Part shown: positions 9,107 through 17,489 of the stretch, piece after piece | Layout of the letters: every line of letters begins with the position of its first letter | Numbering within the stretch: the stretch's first letter is position 1 | Assembly: GCF_019247635.1 (NCBI RefSeq) | Contig: NZ_JAFBAR010000023.1 | Location: 1-64,000, forward strand | Reading direction: 5' to 3' | Origin: Mycobacterium sp. | GTDB taxonomy: Bacteria; Actinomycetota; Actinomycetes; Mycobacteriales; Mycobacteriaceae | Length of the DNA: 64,000 nt | Notes under the pieces: generated by a model | The model's database searches: none | What the model saw: only the letters and a program-made list of their open reading frames with translations | What the model was told of the DNA's origin: nothing | Position numbers and translations under genes: made by a program

Positions 9107-9628
9107 ATGCGAGGGGGCCACCGGCTATGCGGTCTGTCTACGGTCGCGGTGTTGGCGGCCTGCGCGACCAACGGCGTCCAGGCCGGCCCAGCATCAACGG
9201 CCCCGTCACCCACAAGCCCAGCGGCAAAAGCGATTACGGCAACCGGACCCGTCGCTCCCCCCACGCCTCGGTCCCGGACCGAGTCGTGGATCGAACTCCA
9301 AGTAGGCGACTGCGTCGCCGACCTGCCGCCTGCCGACCTCAGCCGGATCATGGTCACCGTTGTCGATTGCACGACAGCACATTTGGCTGAGGTATATCTG
9401 CGCGCACCGCTGGCCGTCGACACGGCCATCGCCAGCGTTGCCAATCGAACGTGTGCTGCGGGGGTTGCTTCCTACACCGGTCAGTCCATCGACGGTAGCC
9501 CCTATTCCGTGACATACCTGATCGATTCCAATCAGGACCGCACCGGCGCGAATCCCACGCCGAGCACCGTCATATGTTTGCTCCAGGGAGCCAACGGTCA
9601 ACTGCTGAGCGGATCCGCGCATCGCTGA
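9107..9628 (+). CDS. lppN: Lipoprotein LppN-like, septum-formation-domain protein
   Basis: 173 residues from ATG 9107, placed by the -10 box 7 bases upstream and by the signal peptide [19 protein letters not shown], whose lipobox LAAC puts the lipidated Cys at residue 19. An Ala/Pro/Thr linker leads to a domain with [28 protein letters not shown] and later Cys residues, as in septum-formation (Septum_form) domains. The protein should be anchored on the outer face of the membrane. It resembles M. tuberculosis LppN (Rv2270), which also follows the cyp124 region. Function unknown. Confidence 0.75.
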   Translation: MRGGHRLCGLSTVAVLAACATNGVQAGPASTAPSPTSPAAKAITATGPVAPPTPRSRTESWIELQVGDCVADLPPADLSRIMVTVVDCTTAHLAEVYLRAPLAVDTAIASVANRTCAAGVASYTGQSIDGSPYSVTYLIDSNQDRTGANPTPSTVICLLQGANGQLLSGSAHR

Positions 9629-9964
9629 GGCGGTTCGGGCATAGATTTCGTGGGTGAGGCCAACCCCTCACTGCGCCAAGGCTGTTGAGGCGCAGTCGCA
9701 TCCGTCACCTGTGTCCGTGGTGGTGGGCACTGGTGTTGCCCGCCTACCAGCGACTGTCGGGGCCGCGAGGTGTGGGACAGTTCACCAGCGTAACGGCACT
9801 GCGATTCTCGGGTGGCGAATTCCCGCAGTGACGGTACGCTCGCGGTCCAGAATTGCGCCGGCCGACTGCGCGCGCGGGGGCCGACCGCGCGCGGGCGGCG
9901 GCCGACCGCACACGGGCGGCCTGTCGCGCGTAGGCGGGCACAAAGGGGTGCCATCCTCCTGAGC
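9629..9964. other. Intergenic region, 336 bases
   Basis: Apart from the GC-rich tandem repeat at 9860-9920 nothing was recognised. It separates lppN from the convergent amidase operon and may include transcription stop signals. Confidence 0.55.
9860..9920. repeat. GC-rich imperfect tandem repeat of about 20 bases
   Basis: Three consecutive units begin GGCCGAC at 9860, 9879 and 9900 and continue with CGCGCGGG-like sequence; a fourth, weaker unit follows. Unit length is 19-21 bases, so this is a minisatellite-like array in non-coding DNA. Confidence 0.7.
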
Positions 9965-10120
9965 TCAACCCAGATGCGGCGGTGTCGAGACTGACGGCGC
10001 CGGTGTGCGCTCGTACTCGAACAGCGCGGCCATAGTCACGATCGCGGCCATTACGGCCAACACCGCGAGAATGACGATCGCCCGCACGACGACCGGACGG
10101 GTCAACCAGCGCGGCGACAC
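9965..10120 (-). CDS. Tiny membrane protein, 51 residues, downstream of the amidase
   Basis: A GTG-initiated frame that starts 6 bases after the amidase stop codon on the same strand. It encodes VSPRWLTRPVVVRAIVIL followed by AVLAVMAAIVTMAALF, one clear membrane helix with positive charge on the N-terminal side, then a short tail EYERTPAPSVSTPPHLG. The tight spacing, membrane helix and Pro/Thr tail support a real gene co-transcribed with the amidase. No family is recognised. It could be a partner or regulator of cell-wall hydrolysis, but this is only inferred from position. Confidence 0.5.
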   Translation of the reverse strand: MSPRWLTRPVVVRAIVILAVLAVMAAIVTMAALFEYERTPAPSVSTPPHLG

Positions 10121-10126
10121 CGTCGG

Positions 10127-10906
10127 CTAGCCGGCTTTGGCGCTCAGATACGACGTAATCCCCTGGACAACGGCATTTGCGTAGCTCGCACGCCCGTCCG
10201 CGCTTTCCATTCGGGCGGCTTCGTCCGCGTTGCGCATGTTGCCGAGTTCGACGAGCACGGCCGGGTATAGGGCCAGGTTCAGCCCGGCGAGGTCGTCGCG
10301 GCCATATAGCCCGTCGGAGCCGATGTAGGTGGACGGCTGAAAACCGGCCGCAACCAGGGCCTCACGCATCGTCCGGGCCAGCTGTATCGCGGGACCCGAC
10401 TGGGCATCGTTCAGGGGCGGGCTGGAGTAGTTGACGTGGAAGCCGCGGCCTGACGGCGGTCCCCCGTCGGCGTGGATGCTCACAATCGCGTCCGGGTGCA
10501 TCGCGTTGGCCAACGCGGCGCGCTGGTCCACGCAGGGCCCGGCCGAGCTGTCGTCGTTTCGCGACAACTGCGTGCGCACGCCCAATTGGTTGAGGGCACC
10601 GGCGATAAGCCCAACGACGGCCCATGTGAACGCATGCTCCGGGTAGCCGTCATCGGTGGAGGTGCCCGACGTGTTGCACTGCTTTGTACCACCCCGGCCG
10701 TTGGGAACCTGCTGGGTAATCGACGCGTCGTTTACCGCGTTGTGGCCGGGGTCTAGGAACACGGCCATGCCGGCGATACCGACGGCCGACGAGCGTGGGG
10801 CGCCCAGCACCGCCGCGGCACCGAAGGTCGCCGGCGCGCCAGCCGCGTACTTCAGGACATCACGTCGTGATAGGGCGTAGGTCGGGGGCACACCCGGAGG
10901 GCTCAC
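10127..10906 (-). CDS. N-acetylmuramoyl-L-alanine amidase, Tat-exported (Rv3717/Ami1 family)
   Basis: 259 residues from a GTG start that follows a TACCAT -10 box by 6 bases. Amidase_3 fold with the zinc ligands and catalytic residues in place: His in FLDPGHN, Glu in DDGYPEHAF, His in SIHADGG and Glu in AVLVELGNM. It follows M. tuberculosis Rv3717 closely (RGGTKQCNTSGTS, GPCVDQRAALANAM, GRGFHVNYSSPPLN). The N-terminus has a Tat motif (SRRDVLKYAAG) rather than the ordinary signal of Rv3717, so it is probably a paralogue. It would cleave the bond between muramic acid and the stem peptide in the periplasm. A small membrane protein gene follows directly. Confidence 0.88.
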   Translation of the reverse strand: MSPPGVPPTYALSRRDVLKYAAGAPATFGAAAVLGAPRSSAVGIAGMAVFLDPGHNAVNDASITQQVPNGRGGTKQCNTSGTSTDDGYPEHAFTWAVVGLIAGALNQLGVRTQLSRNDDSSAGPCVDQRAALANAMHPDAIVSIHADGGPPSGRGFHVNYSSPPLNDAQSGPAIQLARTMREALVAAGFQPSTYIGSDGLYGRDDLAGLNLALYPAVLVELGNMRNADEAARMESADGRASYANAVVQGITSYLSAKAG

Positions 10907-10912
10907 CGCGCG

Positions 10913-10918
10913 ATGGTA
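10913..10918 (-). promoter_or_regulatory. -10 box (TACCAT) of the leaderless amidase gene
   Basis: Reading the minus strand, TACCAT is followed by six bases and then the GTG start at 10906. This fits a leaderless mRNA. Confidence 0.55.
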
Positions 10919-10962
10919 ACAATGGCGCGTCTGCGCGCGGACACCCGCGATGAGATCCGGCG

Positions 10963-11307
10963 TCAGCGGCGGTCATAACCGGGGCGGGTCCGGCGCTTGA
11001 CGCGGTCGTGCGCCGGATACAGGTAGCGCATGAGTTCGGCGCCCTCGACGCCGTAGATTCCGCGGGTGTCGCCGCGCAATACCCAGTTGTGCTGTTGGTC
11101 GGCACGCGCGGCGAGCGCCTCCCGATAGCGCGCATAGGCGGCTTCGCGTCGGCGGTACTGGCGCACCAGCGCGCGCACCGCGATGTAGAGACCGATCAGC
11201 GCGGCGACCCCGAGAAGCCACCAGATGAACCGGATGATGATCGCGACGATCAGCAACACGCCCACTACACCGGCGAAGCCGCCATTCGCACTCGTTCTGG
11301 TACTCAT
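10963..11307 (-). CDS. Hypothetical small membrane protein
   Basis: 114 residues from ATG 11307 (MSTRTSANGG). One or two membrane helices lie at about residues 10-45 (GFAGVVGVLLIVAIIIRFIWWLLGVAALIGLYIAV), followed by a basic, probably cytosolic segment (RALVRQYRRREAAYARYREALAARADQQ) and a conserved-looking tail NWVLRGDTRGIYGVEGAELMRYLYPA. No family is recognised. The open frame continues upstream into hairpin copy 3, but that part reads as repeat DNA, so the start after it is preferred. It ends 57 bases before the amidase GTG on the same strand. Confidence 0.7.
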   Translation of the reverse strand: MSTRTSANGGFAGVVGVLLIVAIIIRFIWWLLGVAALIGLYIAVRALVRQYRRREAAYARYREALAARADQQHNWVLRGDTRGIYGVEGAELMRYLYPAHDRVKRRTRPGYDRR

Positions 11308-11346
11308 GCCGGCAACGTACGCGGCACCGCCGACAGTTCCCCCCGG

Positions 11347-11404
11347 CGAGCAGACACAAAAGCACCCGACACGCCGACGTTTCGGGTGCGTTTGCGTCTG
11401 CTCG
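11347..11404. terminator. GAGCAGACGC-type inverted repeat, copy 3
   Basis: Arms 11347-11369 and 11382-11404 pair with two mismatches and a 12-base loop. It lies between two divergently transcribed genes, where no terminator is needed, so it may instead insulate the two promoters or be a mobile remnant. Confidence 0.75.
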
Positions 11405-11425
11405 GTCAATGTGGCGACACACGAT

Positions 11426-11443
11426 CCATACAAAAGAGTATGG
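11426..11443. promoter_or_regulatory. Palindromic operator CCATAC-N6-GTATGG
   Basis: A perfect inverted repeat with 6-base arms and a 6-base spacer that overlaps the promoter of the flavoprotein gene starting at 11457. Its size fits a TetR-family dimer. The nearest TetR gene lies at 12632-13198, just beyond the same flavoprotein gene. Confidence 0.6.
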
Positions 11444-11449
11444 TAGGGT
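11444..11449 (+). promoter_or_regulatory. -10 box (TAGGGT) of the flavoprotein gene
   Basis: TAGGGT is followed by 7 bases and then GTG 11457, fitting leaderless transcription. An overlapping TATGGT at 11439-11444 is an alternative. Confidence 0.5.
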
Positions 11450-11456
11450 CAACGGC

Positions 11457-12626
11457 GTGTCCGTCATCGACAGCCCGGCGGTATACGGCATCACCGACGA
11501 CTTTGTCGGGCGCCTGGCCCAGCGCGCCGACGAGGCCGAGCGACTGCGCCGACTGCCCGCCGCCACCGTCAGCGAATTCAGGCAACTGGACCTGGCTCGA
11601 CTGCTGCTACCGGCACGCTTCGGCGGTATCCAAGCGTCGTTTCCTGAACTGCTGGAACCGATTCGGCGCATGGCGCACGGATGTACCTCGAGCGCATGGA
11701 CTTTGGGCTTCTACGCGCTGCATAACTGGATGTTGTCATTGTTCGATCCACGTGCCCAGGACGAAGTATTTGCCTCGGGACCTGTCCTGGCGCCGGCGCC
11801 CCTGGCTCCCACCGGCCGGGGCGCACCGACGGATGGCGGAGCACGGCTGACCGGCAGGTGGTCGTGGGCGACCGGCGCGATGGATGCCGATTGGGTCATT
11901 GTCGGGGCGCTGATACCGCGGCAGGACCGGATTGATCCGATGCTGGCGGTGGTGCCCGCCGACGACGTCGTGGTCGCCGATGTCTGGCACACCGCGGGCA
12001 TGCGCGGCACCGGTTCTCAAGACGTGATCGTCACGGACGTCTTTGTGCCCGAGCACCGCATGATCTCAGTCGCCGACATCTACGCGGGTGATGGGCCAGG
12101 GGCGCATGCCCATGATGTCTCGACCTATCGCTGGCCGATGGTTCCGGCGCTCGCGCTGACCGCGGCGATGCCGGTGCTGGGTGCCGCCGAATGGGTGACC
12201 GAACTCTTCGCGAAACGGCTCGGCGATCGGATCCTCGCGTATAGCGGGGTGGCGCAGAAAGATCAACCCGCCGCCCAGGCCAGGTTGGCGGACGCGATCG
12301 TGCGACTGCGCGCATTGCGAACGCTCATCGCCGATACCGCCGACGACATCGAGCGCATCGTCGCCACTGGCACGCGTGTCAATCGAGCCACGCGGGCCAA
12401 CGCACGGTTAGCCGCGGCGCACACGGTGCGCGAGTGCCGGTGGATCATCAGCGATCTGATGGAGGCGTCCGGGGCAAGCGCCCACTTCTTGTCCAGCCCT
12501 TTGCAGCGCGCCAAGCGCGACGTGGACATCGCGTCGGGGCACGTCGTGTTCGACTACGACGTCAGTCGGGAGCTGGCCGGGGCGCTGGCGATCGGTGCGA
12601 AGATCTCCCCGATGGCCATGATCTGA
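11457..12626 (+). CDS. Acyl-CoA dehydrogenase-fold flavoprotein, HsaA-like monooxygenase group
   Basis: 389 residues from GTG 11457, chosen by the -10 box 7 bases upstream. The fold is that of acyl-CoA dehydrogenases (N-terminal helices, middle GARLTGRWSWATGAMDADWVIVGAL, then GMRGTGSQDVIVTDVFVPEHR). Both motifs closely match flavin-dependent monooxygenases such as HsaA rather than beta-oxidation dehydrogenases. Such enzymes hydroxylate phenolic or steroid rings using reduced flavin from a partner reductase, which is not encoded next door. A palindromic operator covers the promoter and a TetR gene converges on it with 5 bases between the stops. Confidence 0.78.
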   Translation: MSVIDSPAVYGITDDFVGRLAQRADEAERLRRLPAATVSEFRQLDLARLLLPARFGGIQASFPELLEPIRRMAHGCTSSAWTLGFYALHNWMLSLFDPRAQDEVFASGPVLAPAPLAPTGRGAPTDGGARLTGRWSWATGAMDADWVIVGALIPRQDRIDPMLAVVPADDVVVADVWHTAGMRGTGSQDVIVTDVFVPEHRMISVADIYAGDGPGAHAHDVSTYRWPMVPALALTAAMPVLGAAEWVTELFAKRLGDRILAYSGVAQKDQPAAQARLADAIVRLRALRTLIADTADDIERIVATGTRVNRATRANARLAAAHTVRECRWIISDLMEASGASAHFLSSPLQRAKRDVDIASGHVVFDYDVSRELAGALAIGAKISPMAMI

Positions 12627-12631
12627 ACGCA

Positions 12632-13198
12632 TCACGTGCCATCGGCCAGCATGAGGTCCAGGAATCGTTCGCGTTGAGATGCCTTCTGCGCCTGGGCCGC
12701 CGAGTCCGCGAGGTGCAATAACCCGATCCCAGCCGCGAACGTCAACTCGGCACGCAGTTTTGCATCGCTAGGGCTCAAGCCGTAGTCGCTGTAAGCGCGG
12801 GCGACGGCGCGAAGCAGGCGGCGATCGGCCGCGCGGACATTGGCGGCGGCGGTCGGGTCCGAACGCGCCCATTCGCGCATCGCACGCTCCAGCGTCCAGT
12901 GCTGTGGCGAAACCAGCGCCGTCATCATGGCGGACAGGCGTTCCCGAGGTGGCAACGCATCGAGCTCAGTCAGGTGACAACGGTCATGTTCGAGGAACGC
13001 GTTCCACGATTCGACGAGCGCGCCCCGGTAGCTGTCCATGTCGTCGAAGTGCCAGTAGAAACTTCCCCGGGTGGCACCCACCTGCTGACACAGACGCTCG
13101 ACTTTGAGTGCTCGTACACCGTGTTCGGCGAGCAAGGTGTAACCCGCCTGCAGCCAGTCTTCGACCGACAGACGCGACGGGGGCTTCTGTGCTGCCAC
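12632..13198 (-). CDS. TetR-family transcriptional regulator
   Basis: 188 residues from GTG 13198 (VAAQKPPSRLSVEDWLQAG). The first 50 residues form the TetR helix-turn-helix (AEHGVRALKVERLCQQVGATRGSFYWHFDD). The rest is an all-helical ligand domain. The open frame runs much further upstream, but that extension overlaps the VOC gene and has no regulator character. It lies 41 bases after the VOC gene on the same strand and converges on the HsaA-like gene, so it probably controls the flavoprotein, the VOC gene or both, possibly through the palindrome at 11426. Confidence 0.85.
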   Translation of the reverse strand: MAAQKPPSRLSVEDWLQAGYTLLAEHGVRALKVERLCQQVGATRGSFYWHFDDMDSYRGALVESWNAFLEHDRCHLTELDALPPRERLSAMMTALVSPQHWTLERAMREWARSDPTAAANVRAADRRLLRAVARAYSDYGLSPSDAKLRAELTFAAGIGLLHLADSAAQAQKASQRERFLDLMLADGT

Positions 13199-13239
13199 AC
13201 CGTGAAGGTTACGGGCAACAACGCCGCAGCCCCTGGCCC

Positions 13240-13695
13240 CTACCCCGGAATCGGCGGCACCACCGACAACCACCCGTCCGAAAGCAACTCCAGCAGTTGG
13301 CCGTCCGGGTCGCGGACCATCGCCGACCCCGCGGAGACGGTACCGTCGACCACCGTTCCCCCGAACTCGGCAACCTTGGCCAACACGCCGGCGAGATCGG
13401 ACACCGAAAACGAGATATGCGTCAGCCCAACCTGATCCATCACCCGGGCGGGCCCGGTGTGAACGGGGCGTCCCGAGTAGTCGAGGAGTTCGAGCACCAA
13501 TCCGTCCCGGACCAGATACGTCGCATGCAGCCCGACGGGCTTCTCGAGCCGCAGCAACTCGGCGGTGCCGTCTTCGGGAGCGTCGAGCTCCCACCAGAAC
13601 TGAAACCCGAGCAGGCCCTCGTAGAACCGACGTGACCGCTGGCGATCCGCGACGCACAAGCCGACGTGGTTGAAAGTTGTTCGGTTGCTTGTCAT
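13240..13695 (-). CDS. VOC (glyoxalase/dioxygenase) superfamily protein
   Basis: 151 residues from ATG 13695 (MTSNRTTFNHVGLCVAD). Two beta-alpha-beta-beta-beta modules: the first around FNHVGLCVADRQRSRRFYEGLLGFQ, the second around GLTHISFSVSDLAGVLAKVAEFG, ending MVRDPDGQLLELLSD. Candidate metal ligands are His in FNHVG, Glu in LVLELLDY, His in LTHISF and Glu in LLELL. Members include glyoxalase I, epimerases and extradiol dioxygenases; the single-domain size fits a glyoxalase-like or methylmalonyl-CoA-epimerase-like enzyme. It is divergent from a P450 gene (145 bases) and upstream of the TetR gene. Confidence 0.82.
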   Translation of the reverse strand: MTSNRTTFNHVGLCVADRQRSRRFYEGLLGFQFWWELDAPEDGTAELLRLEKPVGLHATYLVRDGLVLELLDYSGRPVHTGPARVMDQVGLTHISFSVSDLAGVLAKVAEFGGTVVDGTVSAGSAMVRDPDGQLLELLSDGWLSVVPPIPG

Positions 13696-13840
13696 TACAG
13701 CCTCTCCTGCATGGTTGAAGCGCGGACGCTCGGGGCTGCCCACTTCTTTCCACCGCTCAAAAGCGTAATAATGCAAAGATAGCGTGATTAGCTGCCGGCA
13801 TCGCCGATCGGTGCAGGCTTGGTGTGGTGGAGGCCTTTCG

Positions 13841-15112
13841 ATGGCTACGCGTCGTAGCGATGTCAATGCCGATGTCGTGGTTGACTTCGACCATCATTCC
13901 GACGAGTTCAACCTTGACCAGCTCGCCATCAACGCCGAACTGAGACAGAAGTGTCCGGTGGCATGGAACCAGAACCACGGCGGATTTTGGTTCCTCACCA
14001 GCTACGAAGCGGTCAGCCAATCGGCCCGCGACGGTGACACCTTCGCCCACAAGTACGAGCCGAACTCGGGCGACGGCATCGACTATCAGGGCGAGATGGG
14101 TGTTCCGCGTCCCGACGGCCAGCCGGCCCTGGGCATCGGCGAGGTCGACGGCCCCTACCACCTGGCGCTGCGACACGCGCTTGCCCCGTTCTTCTCGCCG
14201 GGGGCCGTTCAGCGGATGCGGCCGTTCATGGAGCAATCCGCACACTGGTTCCTCGACCGGCGAATAACCGACGGGCGAATGGACCTAGTGCTCGACTATG
14301 CCAGTCCGGTTCCCGCCATCCTCACCATGAGGTTGATGGGCCTGCCCTACGACAACTGGCAGCTGTATGCCAACCTCTTCCACTCCGTCATGGCGGTCCC
14401 GCAGGACAGTCCGGAGTACGCCAGCGCCATCGCGGAAGTCCCCGCCATGATGCAGGGCGTTCTAGAGTTCGCGGCGGCCAGACGCACGGAGGCCCGCGAC
14501 GACCTGACCAGCTTCCTCATCCGATTCGAGTTCGAGGGCGAGCGCCTCAGCGATGAGCAGCTGCTCAACATCCTGTGGAACCTGATCGCCGGCGGCGTGG
14601 ACACCACCACCTCTCAGACCGCGCTGACCCTGCTCTACCTGGGCACCCACCCGGAGTTGCGCCGCCAACTCATCAAGCATCCGGAGCTGTATCGCACGGC
14701 CACCGACGAATTCCTGCGCTACTTCTCGGTCAACCAGCAACTGAGCCGCACGGTGACCCGCGACGTCGTGGTCGGTGGCCAGCAATTGCGGCGCAACGAC
14801 CGGGTCGTCGTCAGCTGGTTGGCCGCCAATCACGACGAGCGGGAATTCGACCGACCCGACGAGATCATGCTGGATCGCGCGCCCAACCGGCACGTCGCGT
14901 TCGGGCTCGGCCCGCATCGATGCATCGGGTCACATCTGGCCCGGCTGATGTCGGAGGTGATGGTCAAGGCCGTGCTGGACCGCATCCCCGACTACCGGGT
15001 CGACCGTGACGGAGTCGACCATTACCTGGGCAACCCGAGCATGACGGGGTTGGGCAAACTGCCGGTCACCTTCCAGCCGGGGATCGATTTGGCGACATCG
15101 GCACCCTGGTGA
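13841..15112 (+). CDS. Cytochrome P450
   Basis: 423 residues from ATG 13841. Heme loop FGLGPHRCIGSHLAR with the Cys ligand, I-helix AGGVDTTTS and ExxR (EFLR) are all present, so it should bind heme and oxygen. It belongs to the bacterial soluble class that takes electrons from ferredoxin. It is shorter in motif similarity to CYP124 than the P450 at 26732, so it is from a different family; the subfamily is not assigned. It is transcribed away from the VOC-TetR pair. Confidence 0.9.
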   Translation: MATRRSDVNADVVVDFDHHSDEFNLDQLAINAELRQKCPVAWNQNHGGFWFLTSYEAVSQSARDGDTFAHKYEPNSGDGIDYQGEMGVPRPDGQPALGIGEVDGPYHLALRHALAPFFSPGAVQRMRPFMEQSAHWFLDRRITDGRMDLVLDYASPVPAILTMRLMGLPYDNWQLYANLFHSVMAVPQDSPEYASAIAEVPAMMQGVLEFAAARRTEARDDLTSFLIRFEFEGERLSDEQLLNILWNLIAGGVDTTTSQTALTLLYLGTHPELRRQLIKHPELYRTATDEFLRYFSVNQQLSRTVTRDVVVGGQQLRRNDRVVVSWLAANHDEREFDRPDEIMLDRAPNRHVAFGLGPHRCIGSHLARLMSEVMVKAVLDRIPDYRVDRDGVDHYLGNPSMTGLGKLPVTFQPGIDLATSAPW

Positions 15113-15298
15113 CTGCTCGCGGTCACCTCGATGTGAACGCTCGCCGGTCGATCGCTCCGTCCTCACCGTCGCAACGGCCAATGCGCTTGCGTCAACGACC
15201 ATCACGTTCCGCCCGAGCGTGATCATCAGCAGTCGTGCACGACCTCAGCAGTAAAGTGATCGCTGTCAGGCACACACGGTGAGAAGGCGAGGCCTTCG

Positions 15299-16732
15299 AT
15301 GAGCGACATGGCGGCGCTATTCACTGAAATCGTCGGTAAACACAACTTGCTGACCGGCGATGCGATCCCCGAGGACTACGCACACGACGAAGAGTTGACC
15401 CTGCCGCCACAGAAGCCGGCGTTCGTGGCAAAGCCGGCAAGCGCGGAAGAGGTTGCGGCACTGCTGAAGACGGCCTCGGAGCACGGCATTCCGGTCACTG
15501 CGCGTGGGTCCGGGAGCGGCTTGTCGGGGGCGGTGCGGCCATGCGAGGGCGGCCTGTTGGTCTCTTTCGAGCGGATGAACGCGGTCCTGGAAGTCGACAC
15601 CACCAACCAGGTCGCGGTTGTCCAGCCGGGCGTGACTCTGACCGAATTAGATGCTGCCACAATTGGTTTCGGTCTTCGGTACATGGTTCATCCGGGCGAG
15701 CTGTCGTCGAGTGTCGGCGGGAACGTGGGTACCAACGCCGGGGGCATGCGTGCGGTCAAGTACGGCGTAGCCCGTCATAATGTCCTCGGGCTGCAGGCGG
15801 TGCTGCCGACCGGCGAGATCATTCGAACCGGCGGCAAGATTGCCAAGGTCTCCACCGGTTACGACCTGACTCAACTCATCGTCGGCTCCGAGGGCACCCT
15901 GGCATTGGCCACCGAGGTGATCGTCAAGCTGCACCCGCGGCTCGACCACAGTGCCACCGTGCTCGCACCGTTCGCCGACTTCGAACAGGTCATGGAGGCG
16001 GTGCCCAACGTCCTGGCCAGCGGGCTGGCGCCGTGCATCCTGGAATACATCGACAACATGACGATGGCGGCCCTCGTCCACACCCAGAATCTTGAGCTGG
16101 GCATCCCGGACCAGATCCGCACCAGCTGCGAGGCGTATCTTGTTGTGGCGCTGGAAAACCGGGATGCTGAACGACTGCGAGAGGACGTTGGGTCGACCGG
16201 CGAACTGCTCGTCGAGTTGGGTGCGGTTGACGCCTATGTGCTCGAAGGAGGTGCGGCCCGCAAGCTGATCGAGGCGCGCGAGAAAGCGTTTTGGGCCGCC
16301 AAGGCGGCGGGCGCCGACGACATCGTCGACACCGTCGTCCCGCGCAGCGCGATGCCGAAATTCCTTGGCACAGCTCGTGAACTGGCGTCAACCGCCGGTG
16401 TTGCCGTTATCGGCTGCGGACACGCCGGCGACGGTAACGTGCACCTGGCCATCTTCTGCAAAGATGCGTCAAAACGAAAGCACCTGATGTCTGACATTTT
16501 TGCGTTGGCAATGGAATTGGGGGGTGCGATCTCCGGAGAACATGGCCTCGGACGCGCCAAGACGCCGTACTTCCTCGATCTCGAAGACCCCGCCAAGATC
16601 GACGTCATGCGCCGAATCAAGCAAAGCTTCGACCCGGCGGGCATCCTCAACCCCGATGTGGTGTTCGCGACAACTAATGATTCATACAAAAAGGAGCTGG
16701 GATGTCAAAGCAAGGCGGGTGGGCCGTGGTGA
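15299..16732 (+). CDS. FAD-linked oxidase, GlcD/D-2-hydroxyacid dehydrogenase type (Rv2280-like)
   Basis: 477 residues from ATG 15299. FAD_binding_4 domain in the first half (VTARGSGSGLSGAVRPCEGGLLVS and HPGELSSSVGGNVGTNAGG, the pyrophosphate-binding loops), then the FAD-oxidase C domain with GCGHAGDGNVHLAI and ISGEHGLGRAK, whose His residues form the active site. This matches glycolate/D-lactate dehydrogenase-like enzymes that oxidise 2-hydroxy acids. Likely the counterpart of M. tuberculosis Rv2280. Its last 31 bases overlap the next gene in another frame, so the two are probably one transcription unit. Confidence 0.88.
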   Translation: MSDMAALFTEIVGKHNLLTGDAIPEDYAHDEELTLPPQKPAFVAKPASAEEVAALLKTASEHGIPVTARGSGSGLSGAVRPCEGGLLVSFERMNAVLEVDTTNQVAVVQPGVTLTELDAATIGFGLRYMVHPGELSSSVGGNVGTNAGGMRAVKYGVARHNVLGLQAVLPTGEIIRTGGKIAKVSTGYDLTQLIVGSEGTLALATEVIVKLHPRLDHSATVLAPFADFEQVMEAVPNVLASGLAPCILEYIDNMTMAALVHTQNLELGIPDQIRTSCEAYLVVALENRDAERLREDVGSTGELLVELGAVDAYVLEGGAARKLIEAREKAFWAAKAAGADDIVDTVVPRSAMPKFLGTARELASTAGVAVIGCGHAGDGNVHLAIFCKDASKRKHLMSDIFALAMELGGAISGEHGLGRAKTPYFLDLEDPAKIDVMRRIKQSFDPAGILNPDVVFATTNDSYKKELGCQSKAGGPW

Positions 16733-17484
16733 CCGGGGCGAGTTCCGGGCTGGGCGCGATCTTCGCCGACCAGCTGGCCAAGCGGGGTCTGTCGTTGGTG
16801 CTGGCCGGTCGGGACCACACGCGGCTGAGCGCTGTGGCGCAGCAGGTGAGCACGAACGTTGACGTCGAACTGGTCGTCGGTGACCTTGGCACCGAAGCTG
16901 GTATGAACGACCTGGTCGAACACCTGGCGGGTCGACCAATCGAGGTCCTGATCAACAACGCCGGGTTCGGCACCTACGGACGGTTCGCGGAGCTCGACGC
17001 CGGTCGGGAGCACGATCTGCTCGCGGTCAACGTCGACGCGCTGGTGCGCCTGACCCACGCGGTGCTCCCCGGCATGCTCGCCCGTGGTCGCGGCGGAATC
17101 CTGAATGTAGCTTCCGTCATCGCCTTTCAGCCGGGCCCCTATCAAGCCACCTACGGCGCTTCGAAGGCGTTCGTGCTGTCACTGAGCCAAGCCTTGTGGG
17201 CCGAGACCCGCGGCTCGGGCGTCACCGTTACAGCGTTGTGCCCCGGCCCCACCGACACCGGATTTGTCGGCGCCCTCGACTCGGATGTCTCGCACACCGC
17301 GATCTATCGACGCCTTGCCCCACCCGAACCCGTCGTCGCCGCCGGCTTGCGTGCGTTGGACCGCGGGCGGGCGGTAACCGTTACCGGATGGCGTAATCGA
17401 TTGTTGGCCACGAGTTCACGACTCGCACCCGGTTGGCTCTCTGCGCGCATTGCCGGCCGGATGCTGCGGCCCGCCGCGACGTAA
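16702..17484 (+). CDS. Short-chain dehydrogenase/reductase
   Basis: 260 residues from ATG 16702 with AAGGAG at 16691-16696. Cofactor motif TGASSGLG (12-19), NNAG, catalytic Ser in VASVIAF and YGASK, so a complete active site. It is of the classical SDR type (about 250-260 residues) seen as DltE/YqjQ-like proteins in mycobacteria. The start lies inside the end of the FAD oxidase gene, implying translational coupling. Substrate unknown. Confidence 0.88.
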   Translation: MSKQGGWAVVTGASSGLGAIFADQLAKRGLSLVLAGRDHTRLSAVAQQVSTNVDVELVVGDLGTEAGMNDLVEHLAGRPIEVLINNAGFGTYGRFAELDAGREHDLLAVNVDALVRLTHAVLPGMLARGRGGILNVASVIAFQPGPYQATYGASKAFVLSLSQALWAETRGSGVTVTALCPGPTDTGFVGALDSDVSHTAIYRRLAPPEPVVAAGLRALDRGRAVTVTGWRNRLLATSSRLAPGWLSARIAGRMLRPAAT

Positions 17485-17489
17485 CGAAA

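Noticed and set aside
12632..13753. A 373-residue version of the TetR gene
   Set aside because: The extra N-terminal 185 residues are antisense-frame sequence over the VOC gene, with Arg/Gly-rich composition; the regulator domain begins at 13198.
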